From contig NZ_DBMV01000021.1 of assembly GCF_002298975.1 (NCBI RefSeq), forward strand, positions 310,001 through 374,000: 64,000 nt of DNA. The letters run 5' to 3'. The notes beneath the pieces are model-generated. The model was not told the origin of the DNA. It made no database searches and saw nothing but the letters and a program-made list of their open reading frames with translations. This DNA is from Ralstonia sp. UBA689. Lineage in GTDB: Bacteria > Pseudomonadota > Gammaproteobacteria > Burkholderiales > Burkholderiaceae. Numbering within the stretch: the first letter of the stretch is position 1; every line of letters starts with the position of its first letter. Positions 42,069-52,228 of the stretch are shown piece by piece. Position numbers and translations under genes: made by a program.

Positions 42069-42977
42069 ATGCAGCCCCACAGCCTGCGCGTGCTGACCCA
42101 GGCCGATTTCAACCGCTTTGCCGCGCTCTCGCGCGACGACAACCCCATCCACTGCGATCCCGAGTTCGCCAGCACCACGCACTTCGGTGCGACCGTGGCG
42201 CACGGCATGTTCCTGTTCTCGTTGCTCTGCGCGCAGATGACGCGCAGCTTCCCGCAGCCGGTGCTGCCCGTCGCGCAAACGTTGATGTTTCCGCGCCCGA
42301 CGTTCGTAGCCGATGGCGTGGCGGCCGTGCTGAGGCTGCAGGAGTCACCCGGGCCGCAGCAAGTTGTGCTCGATACCGAGATCCGCTGCCTGCAGCGCGG
42401 GCTCGACAGCGTGACCGACCTCGATGCGCAGGTGACCGCGCACGGCCAGGCAAACCTGATGCTGGATGCCGACGCGATTTCTCTCGTCGCCCAGGCAGTT
42501 TCTGCGCAGGCAGGGCAGGTGGAACAGCCTGCGGGGGATGCCGCGCTTTACCACCTGCGTGTTGGTCAATCCGCGCAGGCAACGCGCACGTTCAGCACTG
42601 TCGATATCGATGAATACGCCGCGCTGGCAGGGGACAGCAACCTGTTCTATACCGACGCTGTGTTCGCGCGTTCGCGCGGCTTCGATGGCGCGCTGGTGCC
42701 GTTGCCGTTGCTGGCCGGCATGTTCTCCGACCTGCTCGGCACGCGCTTGCCTGGGCGGGGAACCGGCTGGATGAAGCAGGCGCTGCGTCTGTGCTCCGCC
42801 GCCGTGGTGGGCGAGCCGCTCACGGCTTCGGTGCGCATCGCGCGGCTGCGTGCCGACAAGGAGCTGGTCAATCTCGCCACCGACGTGCGTGGTGCTGATG
42901 GCCAAATCGTGGTGCAGGGTGAAGCGCTGGTGCTGGTGCGCAATCTGGAAGACAAGCGCCCGGAGCTGGCGGCCTAG
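42069..42977 (+). CDS. MaoC-like double-hotdog dehydratase
   Basis: This 302-residue protein has two hotdog halves. The N-terminal one has the R-specific hydratase motif (DDNPIHCDPEFASTTHFGAT, AHGMF). The second half (YAALAGDSNLFYTDAVFARS) keeps a degenerate copy. MaoC proteins hydrate or dehydrate (R)-3-hydroxyacyl-CoAs, which fits the stereochemistry of PHB monomers. A CCCGGAGG site 8 bases upstream fixes the ATG at 42069. Confidence 0.88.
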   Translation: MQPHSLRVLTQADFNRFAALSRDDNPIHCDPEFASTTHFGATVAHGMFLFSLLCAQMTRSFPQPVLPVAQTLMFPRPTFVADGVAAVLRLQESPGPQQVVLDTEIRCLQRGLDSVTDLDAQVTAHGQANLMLDADAISLVAQAVSAQAGQVEQPAGDAALYHLRVGQSAQATRTFSTVDIDEYAALAGDSNLFYTDAVFARSRGFDGALVPLPLLAGMFSDLLGTRLPGRGTGWMKQALRLCSAAVVGEPLTASVRIARLRADKELVNLATDVRGADGQIVVQGEALVLVRNLEDKRPELAA

Positions 42978-43049
42978 CAGGCAACGCATGTTTGGCAGTC
43001 TCGTTGCAGTTGAATGTTTCGCACACAACATCAAGAACAGGGAGACGGT

Positions 43050-45218
43050 ATGACAACGATGCAAGGGAAGGACCCTAGCCGGCAATGGTTGCGTGGCACG
43101 CTGCTGGCGGCGATGGCAGCGGCCGGCGCGATCGGCCTGACCGGTTGCGGCGGCAGCAACGACAACAACAACGCGGGAGGCAACGTCAAACCGACGTTTG
43201 TCGGCGCCGTGACGGTCACGCACTTCGACGGCGCAAGCGACGATCTGCTGACGGCCGGCCTGGGCGCCTCGGGGCTGGCCTCGGCCACCGCGCCGACGGT
43301 CGCCACCCCGACGGCTCCGACCGCCGCCGAACTGCGCCGCCTGGCGATCTACAACAACTACCGCGCACTGGTCGATACCAACGCCAAGGGCGGCTACGGC
43401 ACGCTGTACGGCCCGAACGTCGATGCCAACGGCAACGTCACAGCCGGCAGCGGCATGGTGCCCGGCGTGGAATACGTCACCTATTCCGACGACGGCTCCG
43501 GCCAGCAGAACGTGGTGCTGCTGATCCAGATCCCGGACGCCTTCGACCCCGCCAACCCCTGCATCATCACGGCCACATCTTCGGGCTCGCGCGGCATCTA
43601 CGGTGCCATCTCCACCGGTGAGTGGGGCCTCAAGCACAAGTGCGCGGTGGCCTATACCGACAAGGGCACCGGCGCCGGCCCGCACGACCTGGCCACCGAC
43701 ACCGTGCCGCTGCAGGACGGGACGCGCACCACGCGCACGGCGGCCGGCAGCAAGGCGCAATTCGCCGCACCGATCACCAGCACCCAACTCGCCGCGTTCA
43801 ATGCAGCCACGCCAAACCGGCTTGCGTTCAAGCACGCGCATTCACAGCGCAACCCCGAGAAGGATTGGGGCCTGTTCACGCTGCAAGCCGTGCAATTCGC
43901 GTTCTGGGCCATCAACGACAAGCTGCTAGGTGCTGCTAACGCGGTCAACGGCAGCCCGCTGCCGGTGCGCCCGGACAACACCATCGTGATTGCCTCCAGC
44001 GTGTCGAACGGCGGCGGGGCGGCCATTGCCGCCGCCGAGCAGGATTCGAACAACCTGATCGACGGCGTGGCGGTGGGTGAGCCCGGCCTGAACCTGCCGC
44101 CCTCGGCCAACGTGCAGGTGCAGCGCGGTGGTGTGACGCTGCCGGTGAGCGGCAAGCCGCTGTTCGACTACGTGAGCTACGCCAACGAGTTCCGGCTGTG
44201 CGCGGCGTTGTCGGCCAGCGTGTCAGGCGCGCCCGGGCAGTCGTTCTTTGCCGCCAATATCGGTTGGCCCGCCAGCGTGCAGGCCAACCGGTGCGCGGCG
44301 CTGCATGCCAATGGGTTGCTGAACGCTGCCACCGCGGCTGCGCAGGCTGACGAGGCCCTGCAGAAGATACACACCTACGGTTGGGAGCCGGAATCCGATC
44401 TTGTGCACGCCTCGATGGCGTACTTCGAGGTCGATCCGTCGGTCGCCACCACCTTCGGCAACGCCCTGGCACGTGCCAGCGTGCTCGACAACCTCTGCAA
44501 CTTCAGCTTTGCGGCGGTGGATGCGTCCTTCCACCCGACCACGGTCAACGCCACGGCGCTGGCGCAACTGGCCGCCACCGGCAATGGCATCCCGCCCACC
44601 ACAGGTGTGCAGTTGATCAACAACCTCGCGCAGGGTGGTGCCACACAGAGCAAGCAGTCGGTGGACTCATCCGGCACGCAGGCGGCCAACCTGGACGGCG
44701 CGCTGTGCCTGCGCAACCTGCTGACCGGCGGCGACGCCACCTCGCAGGCGCTGCAGCTCGGCTTGTCGCAGACGCTGCGTACCGGCAACCTGCGCGGCAA
44801 GCCGGCCCTGATCGTGCAAGGGCGCAGCGACGCCTTGCTGCCCGTCAACCATGGCGCCCGGCCGTATCTGGGGCTCAACGCCCAGGTCGATGGGAGCAGC
44901 AAGCTCGCTTACATTGAAGTGATGAATGCGCAGCATTTCGATGGCTTTATCGACCTGGTGCCCGGCTATGACACGCTGTTCGTGCCCCTGGTGGTGTACG
45001 AGCAGCGCGCTCTCGACGCGGTGTACGCTAATCTGAAGAACGGCACGCCGCTGCCCCCGTCGCAGGTGGTGCGCACGACACCGCGCGGCGGCGTGGCAGG
45101 TTCGGCGCCAGCCATTACCGCAGCCAACGTGCCGAGCTTCACCAACACGCCGGCCGCAGGCGACCGCATCTCGGTGACGACATCGGGGAGCGTGGCGACC
45201 GTCTCTGTGCCGAACTGA
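43050..45218 (+). CDS. D-(-)-3-hydroxybutyrate oligomer hydrolase, lipoprotein
   Basis: This 722-residue protein resembles the 3HB-oligomer hydrolase described from R. pickettii. It has a signal peptide with lipobox IGLTGC, so it is probably a lipoprotein. The nucleophile is likely the Ser in ASSVSNGGGAAIAAA; Asp in QGRSDALLPVNHGARP and His in NAQHFDGFIDLVP complete a plausible triad. It splits water-soluble 3HB oligomers released by PHB depolymerase into monomers. It ends the operon that encodes the importer. Confidence 0.92.
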   Translation: MTTMQGKDPSRQWLRGTLLAAMAAAGAIGLTGCGGSNDNNNAGGNVKPTFVGAVTVTHFDGASDDLLTAGLGASGLASATAPTVATPTAPTAAELRRLAIYNNYRALVDTNAKGGYGTLYGPNVDANGNVTAGSGMVPGVEYVTYSDDGSGQQNVVLLIQIPDAFDPANPCIITATSSGSRGIYGAISTGEWGLKHKCAVAYTDKGTGAGPHDLATDTVPLQDGTRTTRTAAGSKAQFAAPITSTQLAAFNAATPNRLAFKHAHSQRNPEKDWGLFTLQAVQFAFWAINDKLLGAANAVNGSPLPVRPDNTIVIASSVSNGGGAAIAAAEQDSNNLIDGVAVGEPGLNLPPSANVQVQRGGVTLPVSGKPLFDYVSYANEFRLCAALSASVSGAPGQSFFAANIGWPASVQANRCAALHANGLLNAATAAAQADEALQKIHTYGWEPESDLVHASMAYFEVDPSVATTFGNALARASVLDNLCNFSFAAVDASFHPTTVNATALAQLAATGNGIPPTTGVQLINNLAQGGATQSKQSVDSSGTQAANLDGALCLRNLLTGGDATSQALQLGLSQTLRTGNLRGKPALIVQGRSDALLPVNHGARPYLGLNAQVDGSSKLAYIEVMNAQHFDGFIDLVPGYDTLFVPLVVYEQRALDAVYANLKNGTPLPPSQVVRTTPRGGVAGSAPAITAANVPSFTNTPAAGDRISVTTSGSVATVSVPN

Positions 45219-45238
45219 CCGCGCTTTCGGGTCACATG

Positions 45239-45267
45239 GGCGACGGGCGCGGTGAGCGCCCGTCGCC
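45239..45267 (+). terminator. strong hairpin after the oligomer hydrolase gene
   Basis: A 12-bp perfect GC-rich stem (45239-45250 with 45256-45267) with a GGTGA loop. No long T-run follows, so termination may need Rho or the hairpin may protect the 3' end. Confidence 0.6.
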
Positions 45268-45310
45268 GCTTGATCTGGCACAAATATGCATCGCCCCCGG
45301 CGCTTTTGCG

Positions 45311-45338
45311 CTTGAAATGCGGCGGACGCTCCCTATCT
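45311..45338 (+). promoter_or_regulatory. sigma-32 heat-shock promoter of clpB
   Basis: CTTGAAA (45311-45317), 13 bases and CCCTATCT (45331-45338) match the sigma-32 consensus CTTGAAA-N11-16-CCCCATNT well, 37 bases before the clpB start. Confidence 0.8.
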
Positions 45339-45375
45339 TTTGGAGCAGTGAAACATTTTCCGCAAGGGGTTTTCA

Positions 45376-47964
<2,589 letters not shown>

Positions 47965-47988
47965 GCTCAGCACGCGCAGATGGCAGGC

Positions 47989-48022
47989 AAACCGTTCAGC
48001 TTCGGCTGAACGGTTTTTTTTT
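47989..48022 (+). terminator. terminator of clpB
   Basis: ACCGTTCAGC, a TTCG tetraloop and GCTGAACGGT, followed by a run of Ts. Confidence 0.93.
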
Positions 48023-48065
48023 GTTTGCCAAACAGCGTATCGATAAGAGAGTGAGGCGCCTGTTC

Positions 48066-48095
48066 TTGTCACCGGCTGCGCGCCTATGGCATGAT
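48066..48095 (+). promoter_or_regulatory. candidate promoter of the trpS leader
   Basis: TTGTCA (48066-48071), an 18-base spacer and CATGAT (48090-48095). The predicted start would be at or just before the leader peptide ATG at 48102. Confidence 0.45.
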
Positions 48096-48101
48096 TTGAA
48101 A

Positions 48102-48155
48102 ATGTTCTCGATCTACCCGATCCCGTTCACGTCCAATACTTGGTGGCGCTCCTGA
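48102..48155 (+). CDS. Trp-rich leader peptide upstream of trpS
   Basis: A 17-residue ORF, MFSIYPIPFTSNTWWRS, with tandem Trp codons near its end. The ending WWRS resembles the GWWRTS end of the E. coli trp leader. The stop lies inside the hairpin CGCTCC-TGAA-GGAGCG. Ribosome stalling at the Trp pair when charged tRNA-Trp is scarce would alter leader folding and let transcription reach trpS. The ORF has no strong ribosome site and may be nearly leaderless. Confidence 0.7.
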   Translation: MFSIYPIPFTSNTWWRS

Positions 48156-48235
48156 AGGAGCGGCATCGTCACGTCTTTTTTCATGACCATGGCCGCCGCA
48201 GTCCGGCTGACATGGCGTCATGAACACCGTTTGCC
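48147..48235 (+). promoter_or_regulatory. putative attenuator structure before trpS
   Basis: CGCTCC/GGAGCG (48147-48162) overlaps the end of the leader ORF. CGGC...GTCA (48161-48172) can pair with TGAC...GCCG farther on, around a loop holding six Ts (48176-48181). CATGAC/GTCATG can pair farther downstream. The structures overlap and exclude each other, as expected for attenuation. Exact folds need computation. Confidence 0.45.
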
Positions 48236-48268
48236 CGTGCTGTGGCGGTTTCTTCCAGGAAATCCATC

Positions 48269-49303
48269 ATGCACGACAGCAACACCTCTTCCCCCCAACT
48301 TCACAGCGAACTGACGGTACTGACCGGCGATCGGCCGACCGGGCCGCTGCACCTCGGTCACTACGTCGGGTCGTTGCAGACTCGTCTCCAACTCCAGGAA
48401 ACGCACCGGCAGTTCGTGCTGGTGGCTGATACGCAAGCCTTGACCGACAACGCCCACGATGTCGACAAGGTGCGCCGCAATGTGCTGGAGGTGGTGCTGG
48501 ACTATCTGGCGGTCGGCATCGACCCCGCCAAGTGCACGATCGCCTTGCAGTCGGGGTTGCCGGCGCTGGCCGAGTTGACCCTGCTGTACCTGAATCTCGT
48601 GACCGTCGCTCGGCTTGAGCGCAATCCGACTATCAAGGAAGAGATCCAGGCGCGCGGCTTCGGGCGCGACATTCCCGCCGGGTTTCTTTGCTATCCCGTG
48701 TCTCAGGCGGCGGACATCACTGCATTCGAGGCAACGGTTGTACCGGTCGGGGAAGATCAGGCGCCGCTGATCGAGCAGACCAACGAGATCGTCCGCCGTA
48801 TCAACCGGCTGGCCTCGGCGGAGGTGTTGCCAGAGGCACAGGCGCTGATTCCGCCGACCGGCCGCCTGCCCGGTGTCGACGGCAAGGCGAAGATGAGCAA
48901 GTCGCAGAACAACGCGATCCCGTTGTCCGCATCGCCCGACGCCATCCGGGATGCGGTCAAACGCATGTACACCGACCCGGATCACCTGCGCGTGACGGAT
49001 CCGGGCAAGGTCGAGGGCAATGTCGTCTTCACGTACCTTGATGCGTTCGATGCAGACCGTGATGAGGTTGAGCGCCTGAAGGCGGCGTACCGCGCGGGTG
49101 GCCTCGGCGACATGGTGCTGAAGCGGCGCCTGGAGGACATCCTGCAGGCGCGGATTGCCCCGATCCGCACGCGGCGCGAGGCGCTTGCCCGTGATCGCGG
49201 CTACCTGCTCGATGTGCTGCGTGAGGGAACGGCGCGCGCCCGGGGTGTCACCCAGGACACGCTGGACAAGGTGCGCAGGGCGCTGGGCACGTTTTCGCTT
49301 TGA
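48269..49303 (+). CDS. trpS: tryptophanyl-tRNA synthetase, second (divergent) type
   Basis: This 344-residue class Ic synthetase charges tRNA-Trp. The HIGH motif is HLGH in TGDRPTGPLHLGHYVG and the KMSKS loop is KAKMSKSQNNA. The overall pattern is closer to the secondary TrpRS proteins of actinobacteria and Deinococcus than to the usual proteobacterial enzyme. The ATG at 48269 has AGGAAA upstream; an in-frame GTG at 48242 is less likely. It stands alone behind an attenuator-like leader. Confidence 0.9.
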   Translation: MHDSNTSSPQLHSELTVLTGDRPTGPLHLGHYVGSLQTRLQLQETHRQFVLVADTQALTDNAHDVDKVRRNVLEVVLDYLAVGIDPAKCTIALQSGLPALAELTLLYLNLVTVARLERNPTIKEEIQARGFGRDIPAGFLCYPVSQAADITAFEATVVPVGEDQAPLIEQTNEIVRRINRLASAEVLPEAQALIPPTGRLPGVDGKAKMSKSQNNAIPLSASPDAIRDAVKRMYTDPDHLRVTDPGKVEGNVVFTYLDAFDADRDEVERLKAAYRAGGLGDMVLKRRLEDILQARIAPIRTRREALARDRGYLLDVLREGTARARGVTQDTLDKVRRALGTFSL

Positions 49304-49368
49304 ATGCTGGCAGGGGTCGCGCCGCGGCGCTTTGCTGGTCTCCTTATGCAAAAAACGATGAACATTCA

Positions 49369-49400
49369 CTGAAACCATTCGTTCCCCGTAGAAGGGGCGC
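49369..49400 (+). promoter_or_regulatory. candidate CysB-type site before sbp
   Basis: CTGAAACCATTCGTT (49369-49383), followed by GTAGAAGGGGCGCTCGG. Nearly the same block precedes the molbindin-like gene (56144) and cysT (58061). An extra CATTCACT half-site lies just upstream. Confidence 0.5.
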
Positions 49401-49455
49401 TCGGTAGTCTTGCTCCTATCCGAAATCAACAACTTTCAGGAACGGAGCCAGCAAG

Positions 49456-50466
49456 ATGATTCGAAAGTTTGTGTTCAACGCCATTGCGGCTGCCATCGTG
49501 GCGGGGGGAACCGTGGGCGCGCATGCGGCTACGACGCTGCTGAACGTGTCGTATGACCCGACACGCGAACTGTACAAAGAGATCAACACCGAGTTCGCCA
49601 AGAAGTGGAAGGCCGAAACGGGTGAGGACATCACCCTGCGCGCCTCTCATGGCGGCTCGGGCAAGCAGGCCCGCTCGGTCGTCGACGGGCTGGAAGCCGA
49701 TGTGGTGACGCTGGCGCTGGGCTACGACATCGACGCGATTGCCGAGCGCGGCCTGACCGCCAAGGATTGGCAGAAGCGCTTGCCGAACAACGCCTCGCCG
49801 TACACGTCGACCATCGTTTTCCTGGTGCGCAAGGGCAACCCGAAGGGCATCAAGGACTGGAGCGACCTGGTCAAGCCGGGCATCGCCGTCATCACGCCCA
49901 ACCCTAAGACGTCGGGCGGCGCGCGCTGGAATTACCTCGCTGCATGGGCGTATGCGCTCAAGCAGCCCGGCGGTTCGGACGCGACTGCCAAGGACTTCGT
50001 GCAGAAGCTCTACAAGAACGTGCCGGTGCTCGATTCGGGCGCGCGCGGTGCAACCACCACCTTTACCGAACGCGGTATCGGCGATGTGCTGATCGCGTGG
50101 GAAGACGAGGCCCTGCTGGCCGCACGCGTGGAAGGCAAGGACAAGTTCGACGTGGTCGTGCCGTCCATCTCCATCCTGGCCGAACCGCCGGTGGCCGTGG
50201 TGGACAAGGTGGCCGACAAGAAGGGCACGCGCAAAGCGGCAGAGGCTTACCTCAAGTTCCTGTACACGCCGCAAGGGCAGGAGATTGGCGCGAAGAACTT
50301 CTATCGCCCGACCGATCCGGCGGTGGCCAGGAAGCACGAGAGCGAATTCCCGAAGGTGAAGCTGGTGACCATCGACGACACGTTCGGTGGCTGGCAGAAG
50401 GCGCAGAAGACGCACTTTGCCGATGGCGGCCAGTTTGATCAGCTTTATCAACCCGGCAGCAAGTAA
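49456..50466 (+). CDS. sbp: sulfate-binding periplasmic protein
   Basis: This 336-residue binding protein has a Sec signal (FNAIAAAIVAGGTVGAHA before ATTLLNVSYDPTRELY). YDPTRELY, SHGGSGKQARSV and TPNPKTSGGARWNYLAAW are the sulfate-contact motifs of Sbp/CysP. It delivers sulfate to the CysT-CysW-CysA transporter encoded 8 kb downstream. The distance suggests separate transcription from a shared regulator. Confidence 0.95.
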   Translation: MIRKFVFNAIAAAIVAGGTVGAHAATTLLNVSYDPTRELYKEINTEFAKKWKAETGEDITLRASHGGSGKQARSVVDGLEADVVTLALGYDIDAIAERGLTAKDWQKRLPNNASPYTSTIVFLVRKGNPKGIKDWSDLVKPGIAVITPNPKTSGGARWNYLAAWAYALKQPGGSDATAKDFVQKLYKNVPVLDSGARGATTTFTERGIGDVLIAWEDEALLAARVEGKDKFDVVVPSISILAEPPVAVVDKVADKKGTRKAAEAYLKFLYTPQGQEIGAKNFYRPTDPAVARKHESEFPKVKLVTIDDTFGGWQKAQKTHFADGGQFDQLYQPGSK

Positions 50467-50496
50467 GCCCAAACGCGACAACTGGTGATCCGCATC

Positions 50497-51117
50497 ATGC
50501 AAATCCTGACCATCTCCGGCAGCCCCTCGGCGCAATCGCGGTCTGCGCGCCTGCTGGGCCATGTGCGCGCGCAGCTCGAACGCGCCGGCGAGCGGGCGGA
50601 CCATCTGGACCTGCGCAGCCTGCCGGCCGATGCACTGCTGGGCGCGCAGGCCTCCGACCCCGCCATTGCCGATGCGGTGGCGCGGGTGGAAGCGGCCGGG
50701 GTGGTGATCCTTGCCACGCCGGTCTACAAGGCGGCTTATAGCGGGCTGCTCAAGACCTTCCTCGATTTGCTGCCACAGAGCGGGCTGCGCGACAAGGTTG
50801 TGCTGCCGATTGCCACCGGCGGCAGCCTCGCGCATACGCTGGCGATCGACTATGCGCTGCGGCCGGTGCTGAGTGCTCTGGCGGCGCGTTCGATCCTGCC
50901 GGGCATCTTTGCCGTCGATGCGCAGATCGTTGTCTCCGACGATGGCCTCATCGTCGACCCATCGCTGCAGCAGCGCCTCGATGACGGCGTGGAGCGCGTG
51001 CACCAGGCCTTGGCACTGGCACGGCATCCGGCCGTGGCGCAGGTGATCGTCTCCAGCCGCAGTGCGGTACGTGCCGCCACGCTGGCCGACGCCGAGCGAA
51101 TGCGATGTCTGGCGTGA
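50497..51117 (+). CDS. ssuE: NADPH-dependent FMN reductase SsuE
   Basis: This 206-residue flavodoxin-like reductase starts MQILTISGSPSAQSRSARLL and has TPVYKAAYSGLLKTFLDLLP, the SsuE signature. It supplies FMNH2 to the SsuD monooxygenase. The ATG at 50497 gives the typical start. It precedes two ssuA genes and ssuD. Confidence 0.93.
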   Translation: MQILTISGSPSAQSRSARLLGHVRAQLERAGERADHLDLRSLPADALLGAQASDPAIADAVARVEAAGVVILATPVYKAAYSGLLKTFLDLLPQSGLRDKVVLPIATGGSLAHTLAIDYALRPVLSALAARSILPGIFAVDAQIVVSDDGLIVDPSLQQRLDDGVERVHQALALARHPAVAQVIVSSRSAVRAATLADAERMRCLA

Positions 51118-51221
51118 TGCGCTGAACGCGCCGCCACGCCGTTGACGTTTCCCGTTGTTGTCATGCCGCGCAGCGCCTGCGCGCGGCTCGTGCCGCCCCT
51201 ACACACTAGATCGACATCGTC

Positions 51222-52223
51222 ATGAATACGCACTCGCCCTTGCGCAGGGCTCTGAACATCGCCGCCACGCTGCTCGCCACGCTGGGCGCATTTGGCACCC
51301 CCACGGCCTTTGCCAACAGCGATACGCCTCCGCCGACCGCCGCCAAGCAGCTTCGCATCGGCTACCAGAAATACGGCACGCTGACCGTGCTCAAGGCGCG
51401 CGGGACGCTGGAAAAGCGCCTGGCCGCGCAGGGCATCGAAGTGAAGTGGACGGAGTTTCCGGCCGGCCCGCAGTTGCTGGAGGGCCTGAACGTGGGCGCC
51501 ATTGATTTCGGCACCACGGGTGAGGCGCCGACGATTTTCGCGCTGGCCGCTGGTGCGCATCTGGTCTACGTCGGCAATCAGCCGCCCGCGCCGGCCGCTG
51601 AAGCCATCATCGTGCCGAAGAGCTCGCCGCTCAAGAGCGTGACTGATCTGCGCGGCAAGCGTGTCGCCCTGAACAAGGGTTCGAACGTGCACTACCTGCT
51701 CGTCAAGTTGCTGGAGAAGGCCAATGTGCCTTACGGCGAGATCCAGCCCGTCTACCTGACCCCCGCCGATGCACGTGCCGCCTTCGAACGCGGCGCCGTT
51801 GATGCCTGGGTGATCTGGGACCCGTTCTTCGCTGCCGCAGAAACTCAGCTTGGCGCACGCGTGCTGGCTGATGGCACGGGCGTGGTGAATAACTCGCAGT
51901 ACTTCCTGGCTTCAAAGGGCTACGCGGCTGCCCGGTCGGACGTGCTGAATATCGTGCTGGATGAGCTGAAGAAGACCGATGCCTGGGCGGTTGCCAACCC
52001 GAAGGAAGTGACGACCATCCTCGGCCCGCAACTGGGCCTGGAGCCTGCGGTGGTGGCGCGCTCGGTTTCGCGCATTGCCTATGGCATCCAGCCGGTGAGT
52101 GGCGAGGCACTGGCTGATCAGCAACGCATTGCCGATACGTTCCACGCGCTCAAGCTGATCCCGCGCCCGGTGAAGGTGGCGGATTCTGCGTGGCAACCCA
52201 CGACGCAACAAGCGACGCGGTGA
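51222..52223 (+). CDS. ssuA: aliphatic sulfonate-binding protein SsuA (copy 1)
   Basis: This 333-residue periplasmic binding protein has a Sec-like signal (ALNIAATLLATLGAFGTPTAFA). The core has LRIGYQKYGTLTVLKARG, EFPAGPQLLEGLNVGAIDFG and VYLTPADARAAFERGAVDAW. It captures alkanesulfonates for SsuBC. The next gene is a paralogue with the same motifs, only five bases downstream. Confidence 0.93.
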   Translation: MNTHSPLRRALNIAATLLATLGAFGTPTAFANSDTPPPTAAKQLRIGYQKYGTLTVLKARGTLEKRLAAQGIEVKWTEFPAGPQLLEGLNVGAIDFGTTGEAPTIFALAAGAHLVYVGNQPPAPAAEAIIVPKSSPLKSVTDLRGKRVALNKGSNVHYLLVKLLEKANVPYGEIQPVYLTPADARAAFERGAVDAWVIWDPFFAAAETQLGARVLADGTGVVNNSQYFLASKGYAAARSDVLNIVLDELKKTDAWAVANPKEVTTILGPQLGLEPAVVARSVSRIAYGIQPVSGEALADQQRIADTFHALKLIPRPVKVADSAWQPTTQQATR

Positions 52224-52228
52224 TTGCC

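Noticed and set aside
42978..43049. A third copy of the TetR operator before the oligomer hydrolase gene
   Set aside because: Only one half-site-like CATGTTT occurs near 42987 and no inverted partner is found at the right spacing.
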